Assembly: GCA_021464245.1 (NCBI GenBank)
Contig: JADCRB010000006.1
Location: 1,133,621 to 1,197,620 of the forward strand
Reading direction: 5' to 3'
Length of the DNA stretch: 64,000 bases
Source: Carallia brachiata
Lineage: Eukaryota; Streptophyta; Magnoliopsida; Malpighiales; Rhizophoraceae
Shown: positions 1 through 11,282 of the stretch, in pieces
Layout: each line of letters starts with the position of its first letter
How positions within the stretch are numbered: position 1 is the stretch's first letter
Notes under the pieces: model-generated
Told to the model about the DNA's origin: nothing
What the model saw: only the letters and a program-made list of their open reading frames with translations
The model's database searches: none
Program-made: the position numbers and the translations under genes

Positions 1-381
1 TTTACTTGGACTAATGGAAGACAAAATTCTGATAATGTGCAGGAACGCTTGGACCGTGCTATTGCATCTGTTGAGTTCATCACATATTCCTTGCAGTTAA
101 GGTCTATCACTTGTCAAGGTTTGGCTCGTACCATAATCCCATAGAGGTCAATCTGCAACAAAGGGTCTATTCTAGTCATCGATATAAAAAGCTCTTTCAG
201 TTTGAAGCTATATGGCTACGTGATCCTTCTTGCGCAACAACTGTTTTGGAGGCTTAGAGGCAGGCACAATTGCAATTCTCTTCTTCAAATGTGCATCGGA
301 TGGTGGCATTTTGTGGGGAACGATTGGCATCATGGGAACACTCCAGCGGGATATTGACGAGATGCTTCACTGGAAGAAATC

Positions 382-1735
382 ATGTGGCGGCAAAGATCTC
401 GATCTGTTTGGTTGAAGGATGGAGACCAAAATACAAACTTTTTTCATGCGACAGCATTAGGCCGGAAGAGGAATAATTTTATTGGGCGTATTATTGATGA
501 TGGTTGGGCTTTCACTTCCCGAGAGGACATAGCTTCAATTTTTGATTCATTCTACCAACAATTATTTTGGTCAGAGGAAGCTCTATGCTTGGGACTAGTG
601 ATTGATCTAGTACAACCAAAAGTGACGGCAAAGATGAATTCGCTTCTTAACAGGCCATTCTCTAGGTCTGAAATCTATGAAGCTCTGCAGCAGATGCGCC
701 CATATAAGGCCCTAGGACCAGACGGTATGCCAGCTCTTTTCTATCAATCTTTCTAGAGCGATGTTGGAGATGTTGTGACAACGAAGGCACTTGAGATTTT
801 AAGTTGCGGTGGAGACCCCACTGATATCAATCTCACACACATTTGCCTAATTCTGAAGGTCTCTTCACCGACCAAGTGTGGTGAGTACAGACCAATTAGC
901 CTATGCAACATTATTTTCAAAATTGTTACAAAGGTCATAGTAAACAGGCTGAAAAGTGTACTAATATAGGTCATCTCTGATACTCAAAGTGCTTTTGTCC
1001 CTAATCGTATGTTTATTGATAATGCTCTTGTAACTTTTGAAATTTTCCACAGCATGAGTCATAAGTATTCAGGTGACAAAGCTTCCATGGCACTCAAGTT
1101 GGATACGAGGAAAGCGTATGATCAGGTTGAGTGGGTTTTCTTAGAGCAAATCATACTGAAATTGGGCTTTTTTGATAGTTGGGTTGAGTTAATTATGAGG
1201 CGTGTTTGTTCTATTTCTTATTCTATCATTGTTAATGGCATTCCTAGCGCCCTCTTCAAGCCTTCAAGGGGATTGCAACAAGGGGATCCACTTTAACCAT
1301 ATTTATTTGTATTCTGTGCGGGGGTCTTTCTGCTCTTATTACACATGCGCTTGGGCTGAGATTTATCACTGGCACACAGGTTTGCAGGTCTGCACTAGAA
1401 GTCACCTACCTTTTTTTCGCCAATGATAGTTTCCTGTTTGCGCCAGCTTCTGTGCAGGAGTGTCAACATGTCCAACATATGTTGGACCAATATCAGCAGG
1501 CCTTAGGTCAAAAAATCCACTTGCAAAAAATGGAGCATTTTTTTAGTTGGAATGTGTGTGGTGAGGACAAAAATGCAATTCATAATTGTTGAGGTGTAAT
1601 GGCTTCAGAGCAACCCAAAAAATATCTTGGCCTTCCTGTGATGGTGGGATACTCCAAGAAGAAAATTTTTAGACTGATCTTAGATCGTATTCGTATGAGA
1701 CTGGGTGGTTGGAAGGAAAAATCCCTTTCCATGCT
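382..1735 (+). pseudogene. LINE reverse transcriptase domain, frameshifted
   Basis: Reverse transcriptase of the LINE, readable only by changing frame. Seen in order: the ALGPDGMPALFYQSF motif (about 705-755), the YRPISLCN motif (about 886-910), LDTRKAYDQVEW (about 1096-1133, where working copies have a conserved aspartate followed by a similar F/YD.VEW box), RGLQQGDPL (1267-1296) and the catalytic box, here FAND instead of FADD at about 1415-1430. The thumb region continues with PKKYLGLP (about 1615-1640) and LGGWKEKSLS (about 1705-1735). Stops at about 756, 969 and 1297 break the frame. Such domains copy LINE RNA at a nicked target site; this copy cannot. Confidence 0.9.
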
Positions 1736-2740
1736 GGTAAAGTAGCTTTAATTAAATTAGTTAATCCAGGCTATTCCAACAAGGTATCAAAGCTCGTTAA
1801 CAAGTTCTAGTGGGGAAGTTCTGACACCAATTGGAACATACACTGTTCCTCCTAAGAAAGAATGATTGAGAGCAAACACTCGGGCGGTTTTAGCTTTCGC
1901 GATTTCCATAATTTTACCCAAGCCATGTTTGGCAAACAATTGTGGAGGTTGCTATCCTATGAAAACTCTATTTGCGAGAGTTTTTGAGGCTAAATATTAT
2001 CCTAGTGGCTGTTTGTTGAGTGTTGAATTGGATAATCGTCCAAGTTATGTGCGGCGCAATTTGCTCGCTACAAGGCACTTGATGATGTCTGGCTCTCGTT
2101 GGCTAGTAGGAAATGGGAAGAGTATTAACGTATGGTCCGGCCCCTGGCTCCCGACGCAAAACGGGTTCAAAGTTTTATCCCCTCGGGTTTAGCTTGATTC
2201 TGAGCTTGTAGCCTGTTTAATTGATGAAGACACTCGATGGTGGAAGGAGAATCTGATTAGAAGAACATTCACGCTAGATGAAAGCCAACAAATTCTTTCG
2301 ATCCCTTTAAGTATGTTTGGTGTTGTTGACAGGCTCACTTGGCACTACCATAGGAGTGGACGTTACGCAGTGAAGAGCGACTATGCCTTGGCTAGAAATT
2401 TGGCAATGTCAACTGTGCCAAACTCCAGTTCCTTCCCATTATCTACTACTTGGAAGGCGCTCTAGTCTCTCCATGTGCCTAATAGTTAAGCATTTCACAT
2501 GTAGAGCAGCCAAAGGTCATCTTCCAACTTTGATGAACTTATATGCAAAAAGAATTCCGGTAGATCCGTGCTGCCCCGATGTGGTCTAATGGAGGAATCG
2601 GCATTACACGCACTACTATTGTGTCCATGGGCACAAGGCATGTGCCCACTCAGCTTAAATGTCGTAGATATGGCTCAACTAATTTCCTTTATTAGTTTTC
2701 CAGCTTCCCTAGTGATAATGGCTCGGGTGCCTGGGATATT

Positions 2741-3298
2741 GTGGCTATGGTAGCATGGGCAGTCTGGAGGGCGCGCAACCTGCTTGTGATGGAAAATAAA
2801 AGGCTGGACCACAAGCAAGCTCTTGAGATGGGTCTCAATCTTGGGGCAGCTCAGGAGCCCACTCTTGGGAATGTATCAAGTCCTCGGGTGGAATTATGGT
2901 CCCCACCAGCTTTTGGGCAGAGAAAGATCAACATGGATGCGACATGCTGTTCTGGGTCAGCAGGGTTGGGAGCGGTGTTTAGAGGCTCGTCGGGTGATGT
3001 GATGCTAGCTACAAGGAGGGGGCTGGAGGGCTCTTTCTTGGCTGATGTTGCACAATTATTGGCCATTCGGTTTGCTTTGAATAGAGCAAAGGCAAGAGAT
3101 CTTCAATTCGTGGTTGTCGAGTCTGACAGTCTCCAAGAAATCCAAGCTCTCGCTAGTAAACGGGTGGAGAATTCAACGCCTGGACTTATTGTTGCGGACA
3201 TCCTGGCACTTGCAACCTTCTTTCATAGTTGTTCTTTTGAGTTCATTCCTCGTAAGCTTAACGTTGTTGCTCATTTATTGGCTCAAAGGGCAATATAG
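2741..3298 (+). pseudogene. LINE C-terminal RNase H domain
   Basis: An open stretch of 185 codons covers the plant LINE-type RNase H (RVT_3 family). Visible landmarks: NMDAT (first catalytic Asp, about 2930-2945), a stretch AQLLAIRFAL where relatives usually have AE.LAI (the Glu is replaced by Gln), and VESDS with the next Asp (about 3116-3130). The end RKLNVVAHLLAQRA is the normal C-terminal helix (N.VAH.LA). This is the least damaged part of the LINE, as expected for the 3' end. It belongs to the element and is not a separate host gene. The 93-codon frame overlapping it at 3114-3395 is a shadow. Confidence 0.88.
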
Positions 3299-3428
3299 AA
3301 TGGCAGGGAGCAGGATTGGGATAGGGGTTCTTTTGGTCTACTATTTGACCTTGCAGACAATGATGCACGACTATTCCTCTATCAGTAATGAATGAATGGA
3401 TATGTTTTTTCTGGAAAAAAAAAAAAAA

Positions 3429-3797
3429 GGATCTAATGCACAGTCATGATAAAATCACATTGAAAATCACCTATTATCTGCAACTCAAATATCACAGGAT
3501 ATGAGAGAACAACTACTGCCTGTTGTTCTCCGTGTTTTTCATCCCTGCTGTAAGACCTGTAACTATTTCACGGAGAGAGGGGAGCCAATCATGTAGGAGT
3601 AGTTTGGGACTTTTCAGCTACCTCCATGCTTTCCTTTCTATTGTTCACTTAATTTATCAAATCGGTTAAATCAATCAACATTTCATAGACAGATGGCTAG
3701 ACTCATATATCAACAAGCAATATCACAGAGAAAATGTATAAATCTAAATATGATACGCAACTGCATTTGCAAACGTTTGTTATTTGTTGTTACCAAT
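3429..3797. other. Spacer between LINE tail and transporter gene
   Basis: No coding signal on either strand. It probably holds the distal 3' flank of the minus-strand transporter gene at its right edge. Confidence 0.5.
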
Positions 3798-3803
3798 TTT
3801 ATT
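3798..3803 (-). terminator. Candidate polyadenylation signal of the transporter gene
   Basis: AATAAA on the minus strand, 25 bases past the stop codon. It is close to the stop, so a farther signal may also be used. Confidence 0.4.
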
Positions 3804-3827
3804 TTTGTCCTTCATCTAGCAATTTTC

Positions 3828-5513
3828 TCAGTTATCTCCAGCTGCCTCCCTGAACTTCTTGTAAATATCACCTCTATAAAATTTTCTTGTCCTCATCACC
3901 AAAACAAGTGAAATGAGGGCACCGGACAGTGTCACAGAAGCCAATATTATGAATGCTACCCTGTAACAACGGACCCCTATGCAGGTCAATTCCTTCACTG
4001 ATGACCTGGTCATACCCTTCTTCGCAAGCTCCTTCAATGCTTCATTATCATATAACATTCCAGTGATCTTCACGTTCAGTATGTATGATCCAAGAGGACT
4101 TGCTATTTGTCCGCAATTAAACAATGTCGAGTAGTACTTTAGGCCAAAGAGCTCGGAAATTATGGCAAAAAGCAATGGCAACTGTGCACCAAATGAGAAC
4201 CCCATAATCACTGATGCTACATAGACTGAACCTTGGAAGGGAAAGGCAATGAGAAGATGGCCTATGCATGCCAAAAGCAGAACAAATGTTAACATTAATG
4301 GCCTCGGCATTTGATACTTTGCTAAAAGGCTTTCTGAGACAAATCCGGAGAAGACCCTTCCAAAGTAGTTCCATATGCTGACCAGAGAAACAAAAGTTTT
4401 GATGGTTTTGGATGAATATCCAAGTGATTCACCAATTTGGCCCAAGTTGTCCACTGCTGTCAAGCTCGCACCAAGTCCAAATAAGGTTGCAGCAAATAGG
4501 GTTAGCATGTCAATGCTCAAGAGTGCCTGTAATATGGTGTAGTCTTCACCTCTTTCTGGCTTGTCAAATATGGTCAAGAAACAAGATCTTTTAGCCTTCT
4601 CTTCTGAAACACTTTCCTGATTCGTGGCCTCCCCATCTTTTGGTGTATTTTCTGGTGGGTTCTCGGTGGAAACTTTAGCAGGGGGCTTCATGACATCATT
4701 TTTCTTGAGTTTCCATTGGAACCAATCTTCTCTTATGGCAATTAGAAGAGGAACAAAAAGCAAAGCACAGACCAGAGTGGCACTTGCAGCATAGGCTCCT
4801 TTAGAGAAATTAATTTGCTTTTGAACTATATTCATGACCATGAGAAACACGGCCAGAACAATTGACAAATAGAGGAAATGGTAAAAGACTCTGAGCTCGT
4901 TAGGTTGCCTCTCAGGCTTCATTGTCCGAATTGTGTACACAAATACCACAGACAAAGCAGCAGGGAGCCACCCAATGAGAAGAATTAAAGATTTAGAATC
5001 ATTTCCATAAATGGCCAAGTAAATTTGCGTCAAAATGGCGCCACTTAGCCCAACATAGCCCTTCAAGAGGCCTAACATCACACCTCTACTTTCAGGGAAG
5101 TTCTTGACACAAGTGACGAGGGCTCCTGTATTTGCAAAGTTTTGAGAATTGGCTCCCATACAGATATAGGCGCACATGTGCCAAACTTTAGGCTTGGCAA
5201 TTTTGCCAGTCACAGCTAGCCAGATCATGAAATACCCTGCAAAGTTCATGGCAGAGCCAATCAATAACACAAACCATGTTGGCGTCACTTCAGCGATAAG
5301 GCCAGACAGGACTCCAACATTGGCACCAAGATCCTTGAAGAAGCCCAAAAGATTCAGAGTTTCTTGGTCATAACCAAGAGACGCTTTTATCTCTTTGGAG
5401 TAGGTACCAAAAAGATAGGTTGCGCCAGCTCCAGCCATAATTAAGAAGGAGGCAAAAACTGAAAACCATCTGCCTTGTATCACGTGCACTGCAAATCTCC
5501 ATGTGTCACCCAT
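3828..5513 (-). CDS. Nodulin-like / NFD4-like major facilitator superfamily transporter
   Basis: Intact single-exon gene of 561 codons starting at ATG 5513. It belongs to the plant nodulin-like MFS family (Arabidopsis At2g28120/At2g39210 type, often labelled NUCLEAR FUSION DEFECTIVE 4-like). Residues about 12-260 form the nodulin-like half, opening with RWFSVFASFLIMAGAGATYLFG and the family-typical YDQETLN...KDLGANVG segment. A hydrophilic loop at about 265-325, rich in P, E, K and N, separates it from the MFS half (about 332-545), which contains GLGASLTAVDNLGQIGESLG and the loop SIWNYFGRVFSGFVSE. About twelve membrane helices are apparent, so it is an integral membrane protein. Substrate is not known for most members and cannot be read from sequence. 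The C-terminus (FYRGDIYKKFREAAGDN) is typical. The length matches the family (about 550-600) and no break is seen. It faces the dead LINE at its 3' side. Confidence 0.93.
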   Translation of the reverse strand: MGDTWRFAVHVIQGRWFSVFASFLIMAGAGATYLFGTYSKEIKASLGYDQETLNLLGFFKDLGANVGVLSGLIAEVTPTWFVLLIGSAMNFAGYFMIWLAVTGKIAKPKVWHMCAYICMGANSQNFANTGALVTCVKNFPESRGVMLGLLKGYVGLSGAILTQIYLAIYGNDSKSLILLIGWLPAALSVVFVYTIRTMKPERQPNELRVFYHFLYLSIVLAVFLMVMNIVQKQINFSKGAYAASATLVCALLFVPLLIAIREDWFQWKLKKNDVMKPPAKVSTENPPENTPKDGEATNQESVSEEKAKRSCFLTIFDKPERGEDYTILQALLSIDMLTLFAATLFGLGASLTAVDNLGQIGESLGYSSKTIKTFVSLVSIWNYFGRVFSGFVSESLLAKYQMPRPLMLTFVLLLACIGHLLIAFPFQGSVYVASVIMGFSFGAQLPLLFAIISELFGLKYYSTLFNCGQIASPLGSYILNVKITGMLYDNEALKELAKKGMTRSSVKELTCIGVRCYRVAFIILASVTLSGALISLVLVMRTRKFYRGDIYKKFREAAGDN

Positions 5514-6170
5514 TGTCTTTTCTTTCTATGTCAAAGCTATGCTGCAATTGACAATAAACTAAACCAGTGAAAACTAGCTATAAAAAGAAATAAAAAAAAA
5601 AAGAAGACTTTCTTCTAAATGGTTATGGGAAGTGAAGGGGCTGGATACTGCAAATTTGGGAGGAAATTCATAAACTCAACTCTTTTGGTTGGCCGAGGCA
5701 CAGAAATTGAGGAAAAAAAGAATCGGCGTCAAAGGAGGGGGTCCTGTATATGGAAAATTTGCCAGCTTTTGAATTTGAGAAAGAAATTGAAGTCAATAGA
5801 TAATGTAATGTAGTCTTATGCTGGGCAAATCTGGCTGTAAAAATGTCATCTGCCAAAAAGTAAATAGCAGGAAGCAAATCTGCTCGAAAGCTAATATGAT
5901 GAGGGGCAGTCAAGAGCAGGACAGATCTAGCTCTGTAAGAAGAACCATGGTGAAACACGCTGACTTAGCCAAAGATTAGGGGACAAGAAGGTAAAAAAGT
6001 AGAAAGAACAGAGAAATGGCTGGTGGGAAAGGATGGACTTACTATTCCGGTACTGGACGGTCAGTTCTCTCTCAGCTTGGAGAAAGCTAACTTCTTTTCT
6101 TTGCCGACAGCTAAATACGTGTGCTTTGTCCATTATGAATAAGCAGGTCTATGGAACTTTATTTTAACAT

Positions 6171-6180
6171 CTATTTATAC
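6171..6180 (-). promoter_or_regulatory. Candidate TATA box of the transporter gene
   Basis: The minus strand reads GTATAAATAG, a close match to the plant TATA consensus, 658 bases upstream of ATG 5513. Transcription would start near 6140, giving a long leader that may hold a 5' UTR intron. I see no closer TATA-like motif on the minus strand, but the assignment rests on the motif alone. Confidence 0.45.
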
Positions 6181-7374
6181 CGCCATCTTCTTTCTTGGAG
6201 TTCTTTCTTAATTCTTTACTTCTTACGAAGTAAAAATTACTATTTACAGGATTGCTGGCCTCCAAATTTTCCGGTCAAAAGTTCTGTAAAGTGTAAACCA
6301 ATCGGTATGGTAGGTTGTTTTGGCAATCTGTGACAACGGTGCCTTTAGGTTTCTAGTTGGGTGTAAATTTACACAATACAATAAGTATTGTGGGGTCACA
6401 GAAAAGGATTAAAATTTTGGTTTTCATCAAGTAATCATGTTTAGTATTGTTACCCACAATAACAAAGTCTTTCCGAAGCGCTATGACTGAAATCCTAACT
6501 CTTTTAAATTATCATAAGACAAGTTGATTAAAATATATATATATATCATGAGATAAGAGTATTAATTTCAATCTACCAAAAACACCACAATATTTTAATT
6601 TTCATGATAAACTAATACATCGTTGAAGTGAAAAGAATACAATTTATTTTCATAAAATTAAAATTTGAAGTTATAATATTAGACTCAAATTACAAGAACA
6701 ATTGTGATTCTAGTTGCAAAATAATGTGCCAACATTCTATGAGTGAAAAGTCTTTAGCCAAAAATTTAAAGTTCTTGTTATTATTACTAACATTTTTTTT
6801 AAATATAACTCATTTATTATATATTATATCACAGTGTCACACAAATAATTTGTTTTTTTATTTCAAGCGGATGCACTTATGTATTTAGTTTTTGTTCACA
6901 TTTGAATTTAAGTTAATTTAATTCACGTTTTAAGTAAGTCAAGACAAAAATCTCCTAATTTTAATTTTTTTTTTATTTTCGAAGTCAAAATAATTTTGGT
7001 TATTTTCGATGTCAACCAGGATACAAAGGGTTGATCATACTTATCTTTCATTGTAAGTGATTTGGGCAAAAGCTAACACCTATAATTAAGGTATTCACCC
7101 GAGATTTTTTTGAATATGCTTGAAGTTTGACTTTCTAATTAGCAGCTCCATACAAGAGAGTGCTTAAGCATCAAAGAAAAGCGTTCTAGATGTGGCTGAT
7201 ACTGTCATCGATGATATTCTTGTAGTCAGTTTAAGTGAATCAGAAAGCTCGTATGGTGACAAGGTGCAACGAGAATGCCAATAATGTTGATGCCTCCTTT
7301 GGATCAACCAATGGAATATCTGTTTTTCTCTTTTTTTGTTTTGTTTTGTGTTTTTTTTTTTTTGAGAGGAACCA
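6181..7374. other. AT-rich intergenic DNA
   Basis: Poly-A/T tracts and a short TA run near 6533-6545. No coding, repeat or RNA signal recognised. Confidence 0.5.
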
Positions 7375-8002
7375 ATGTAATATTTGTTACTTATGATGAA
7401 GATTGTCCCCATATTAGTGTCTCTCAAACGAAGAAAGTTGCACTGAGGGAGACATGGCGCGGCACTCTAATTGTCAAACTATGGGTCCGAGCCATTAGCT
7501 ACACTCATCTGCGAAATCAGCTAAATTTTCTTTAGAAACCGAAAGGTGAGCTTTGTATTATCCATCTCGGTCATGATTATTTTAACATAAACTTTTACGT
7601 GCACAGGATTACTACACCACTATCTGTAAAGGCCCTTTGATGATTCTAGGGCATTACCTTGTTGCACGGGAATGGATCCCTCATTTCAGTCCCTCGACAA
7701 ACTTCATCAACTCGACTGTAGTCTGGGCTCTTTTTCAAGAAATTCCGGTAAAATATTATAACCGTGAGATACTCGCTACTGTCGGTGGGCTCATCAGTCG
7801 AACGGTCATACTTGATGTTTCTACCTCAGCTACATCGAGGGGTAACTTCGCTCGCTTGTGTGTTCAAACTCATTTGAACAAATCATTGTTGAGCAGATCA
7901 AGATTGAGGGGCTTCTTCTATCAATTGAATATAAAAGCCTTCCACACATCTGTTTTAAGTACGGAAAATGTTGAGATTAGGGGTCATGACATTATATTTT
8001 GA
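7375..8002 (+). pseudogene. LINE ORF1 remnant (DUF4283 domain)
   Basis: Joining two frames gives a DUF4283-type protein, the nucleic-acid-binding ORF1 product of plant LINEs. The first part (to 7535) has ISVSQTKKVALRETWRGTLIVKL and the LRNQLNFL end. After a shift near 7536 the frame carries KGELCIIHLGHDYF, then DYYTTICKGPLMILGHYLVARE. The third part (7637-8002) has the family landmarks WIPHFSPSTNFI, VWALFQEIPVKYYNREIL and ARLCVQTHLNKSLLSR. The zinc knuckle that normally follows is not recognisable. No reverse transcriptase follows, so this is an isolated fragment and not the missing 5' part of the LINE at the window start. Text at about 8949-9480 may be a decayed ORF1 tail. Confidence 0.75.
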
Positions 8003-8085
8003 TGTGTCCCCATGATTAATTGATTATTTACTTATTGTGCTTATATAAAGTTATTTTTGTACTAATACATGATTGAATTTACTAT

Positions 8086-8136
8086 GGTAACCATATTATT
8101 TATTATCATAAGGTAACCATATTATTTATTATCATA
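8086..8136. repeat. Tandem duplication, two 25-bp copies
   Basis: The 25-base unit starting GGTAACCATATTATTTATTA occurs at 8086-8110 and again at 8112-8136 without mismatch. A recent local slippage. Confidence 0.9.
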
Positions 8137-10656
8137 CTAATTATGACAAAATCCTATTCTGTATTTGAATTTGTGCCGATTATTCTCCAAGGATCTTGTT
8201 GTTTTTGCCAACTACTCTTTTAAGTAAGGCATTTATGGAGATCAAGGTGGATATCACGTAAAGAAGAAAAGTTCCGTTGATGACAAGCTATCAGATGAAT
8301 TATGGTCAATCAGACCTCCGGTGTGGTGAATCACAGAAAATAATGTAGTGTAGTTGCTAAGTTTCTTTATTGAGAATAATTCTCTTTATAGTAAACAATT
8401 AATGTCCAACGGCTAGTGTTGTCTCTCTTTTCTATGAAAGTGTGTCTTTTAGAGTAAGAGAGGTGTGTGTTCACAGAGAAGCGAAAGAGATAAATGTTGT
8501 ATTCTGAGATTGTGCCTTAAAGTGTGGAGAAAAGAAAAAAGAAGGTATGTGCACTCTACGTAAAAGTTAGTGAGCATTGTGTTGTTGAAAGGACAAGGTG
8601 TTTTTGTGTTAGTTTCGTAAGGTCAAAAACTTGAAAGGATTTATCTTCACCCTTCAAAAGAAGAGGTTTTAGTGATAGTGGAAATCTCAAGGGAAGAACC
8701 TTGGAGCCTGGATGTAAGCTATCGGTTTGGGTCGAATCAGTATAAAGTCCGTGTGCATGCTTCTCTCGCTCAAACTCCTTTACTTTCTGTTGTGTTTTTT
8801 AGTTTTGATTATCTGTTTATACTGTTACACACTAAACTTTTGGAGTTGAGTTATTTTTTGTGAGACATATGACTGATCATATTTACCGAACTAGATAGAA
8901 AAAGTCATAGACTAACCATAACCGAAACAGACCCAATTCACTCTCCTCTTGGATTGTACCGAGACTAACAAGAAAGTTAATCATTCAAAGAATATTGATG
9001 CCAATCTTCCCACTCCAACCATTTCTAAAAGTCAAGGAGATTATGTTCTAGGTATCACCACACCCACTAAAGTCCTAGGTGGGCAAACAATGGTTTTGAA
9101 TAACGAAATAATTGAAAAGCTTCAGGCAAAGCACACTTACCTTCCATGCAACCTCCTCCCAATGTACCAAATGGGAGTTTTAGCTATCTTTCGTGTGTTC
9201 TTGAGACTCCATCTAGTCCCCGCACTACCGCAAAGCACAATGATTAAGAAAATAATTCAGATCAAATTCTTAGCATACTGTTGATTGTTCATGATACAAC
9301 TAGCCAACTTGAGTCTGGTCCATCTACTACAGTATAAGAATTGAAGGATATTTTTGCCAAGGCATTTGAAAGTCAAACTTAGGAGAAGATTACAAATGTC
9401 AATCTTAGGAGGTCTAAATATGGTTTTTCATTAGTTTCTTCGATTTTGCGTCACAACAAAGGAATAAAAATGAAGAAATCCAGTAAAGGCCCGTAGCTAT
9501 TCGCAGTTATCGTCAATTGTTAATTTCTTTTCATGGTCTACGTCAGGTACTTTCTTTCTGTGTTTTCTATTCATTTTTTAACCCTTCAATCATTAAAAAA
9601 AAAAAAACAAACAAGAAGAAGAAAAGTGTCCAGTTACGAGGGAAAGGGCGATAGTAGATGGGGGTAGTGGGCACTCTGTATTTTACTTTTTTTATTTTTT
9701 TAAAAAATATAATATGTGCAACAAATAAAATAAAATGTGCAATAATTACAATAAAATATACAATGAGTACATTGTATGATAGATGATGCATATTCTACTT
9801 GACTTATTATATATCTTATATTAAAAAAAATCAAAAGAAAAAAATTTTGCATATGAGGCCCAGAAGTCCACACTACCTCATGTGTTCCCATTTGTTCATG
9901 TATCTTTTTGGAGAGTGAAAGAAAACAAACAAACATGCAATTCTTCAATATGACTGGAACCACGCTAGGTATTAAGGCGCTATATTATTATTTTGAATTA
10001 TTGATTAAGCTTGGTTAAACAACTTAATTTTAGAAAGAAATAAAGTTTTTATATAGTTCATATAACGATATCTAAGTTTATTTATTTATCTATTTATTTT
10101 AAATTTTAATTATGAAACTATTCATATCATTTTATTACTATTTTATTACTACCTAAATATTAGTACATACTATTTTCCTTATTGATTTCCCTCTTTGTAC
10201 ACATGTAAAATAAATCGTAGATTGTTTGGCACAACGTTTAGATAGTTTTATTATTTCATGTCATGTATTAACACGGTGCACGTCTTCTCTATTGTGTCCC
10301 AAGGTACTTAAAAATTAGATGCCAACTACCGTATAAAAACATAGTCTATAGGCCTAAGCACTTTAGAGTCATGTTCTGTGGTGATTCTCCTATCTTATTG
10401 CTTGAGCTAGTCGTCATGCTAACTCATATTGTATTTGTGCTAATTATTTTGCTTACTTCATGTTCTGTTATGTTATACTGTTTTGGGGGGGGGGGGAAGC
10501 AATTATTTTATATGTTTTAATATAAATAGTAAGTTTATATAACATAAATAAAAATACAATGATATAATTTTATTGAAAACTTATAAAATTTTAAAATTTT
10601 ATTGGTAATTTAAGAATTTAAAAAATATAAAGATGCAGAACTTTGGATTTGTTAAG
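8137..10656. other. Gene-empty stretch, partly LINE-derived
   Basis: No intact gene. Around 8949-9480 a broken frame with lysine-rich text may be the C-terminal region of a LINE ORF1, but no diagnostic motif remains. A run of 12 G lies at 10485-10496. The rest is AT-rich DNA with poly-A and poly-T tracts. Confidence 0.4.
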
Positions 10657-10665
10657 AAAAATAAA

Positions 10666-11258
10666 TGGTTATTATCAAAAAATAGTATCACATTTGCGTT
10701 TTTTTACAAATCTAACACCACCTTTAAAAAAACTAACAAATCTAACACAGTTTAATTAGTTTTCTTATAAATCTAGCACAACTTTTAACAATTAACAAAT
10801 CTAGTACATTTCAATTATTTTCTAACAAATTTAGTACACTGTCAGTTAAAAATAATTGAATCCCTTAGTATACACATATGACACATTTACGTTTAAATTT
10901 AGTAGGATTTAAAACTCCTAAATGTCATATGTGTATATGTGCATACTGGAGATTCAATTATTTTTAACTGAAAGTGTTCTAAATTTGTTAAAAAATAATT
11001 AAACGTCAAAATCTAGTAGAGTTTAAAACGCCCAAATACCATATGTGCATGTGTGCATATTGGAGATTCGATTATTTTTAACTGACAGTGTGTTAGATTT
11101 GTTAAAAAATAATTGAATTGTACTAAATTTGTTAATTGTTAAAAGTTGTGTTAGATTTATAAGAAAATAATTAAACTGTGCTAGATTTGTTAGTTTTTAA
11201 AGATAATGCTAGATTTGTAAAAAAATACAAAGGTGATGTTATTTTTTGATAATAACCC
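10666..11258. mobile_element. Mutator-like long-TIR MITE (593 bp)
   Basis: Two arms of about 190 bp are near-perfect reverse complements. The left arm opens TGGTTATTATCAAAAAATA, and the right arm, read inward on the other strand, opens GGGTTATTATCAAAAAATA. The nine bases AAAAATAAA flank the element on both sides (10657-10665 and 11259-11267), the length expected for Mutator. That duplication is low-complexity, so it counts for less. The centre carries two diverged direct copies of a unit containing CATATGTG...GGAGATTC. There is no coding capacity, so it is non-autonomous. Confidence 0.75.
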
Positions 11259-11282
11259 AAAAATAAAAGCAAAACTTTTTTA

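Larger units (their letters stand above)
1..3428 (+). mobile_element. 5'-truncated, inactive LINE (non-LTR retrotransposon)
   Basis: The window opens inside a plant LINE ORF2. Order: end of the apurinic endonuclease domain (about 1-75, FTWTNG...ERLDRAIAS), reverse transcriptase (about 380-1730), a zinc-binding C-terminal motif (about 2500-2650), an RNase H domain (2741-3297), a short 3' UTR and a poly-A run at 3415-3428. The coding sequence jumps frame many times and has in-frame stops, so it is dead. Catalytic positions are also altered: the RT box reads FAND where the family has FADD, and the RNase H acidic residue after the first strand appears as Q. The 5' part (ORF1, most of the endonuclease) lies outside the window. 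No convincing target-site duplication can be tested without the 5' end. The domain order and the poly-A tail make the class assignment secure. Confidence 0.93.
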
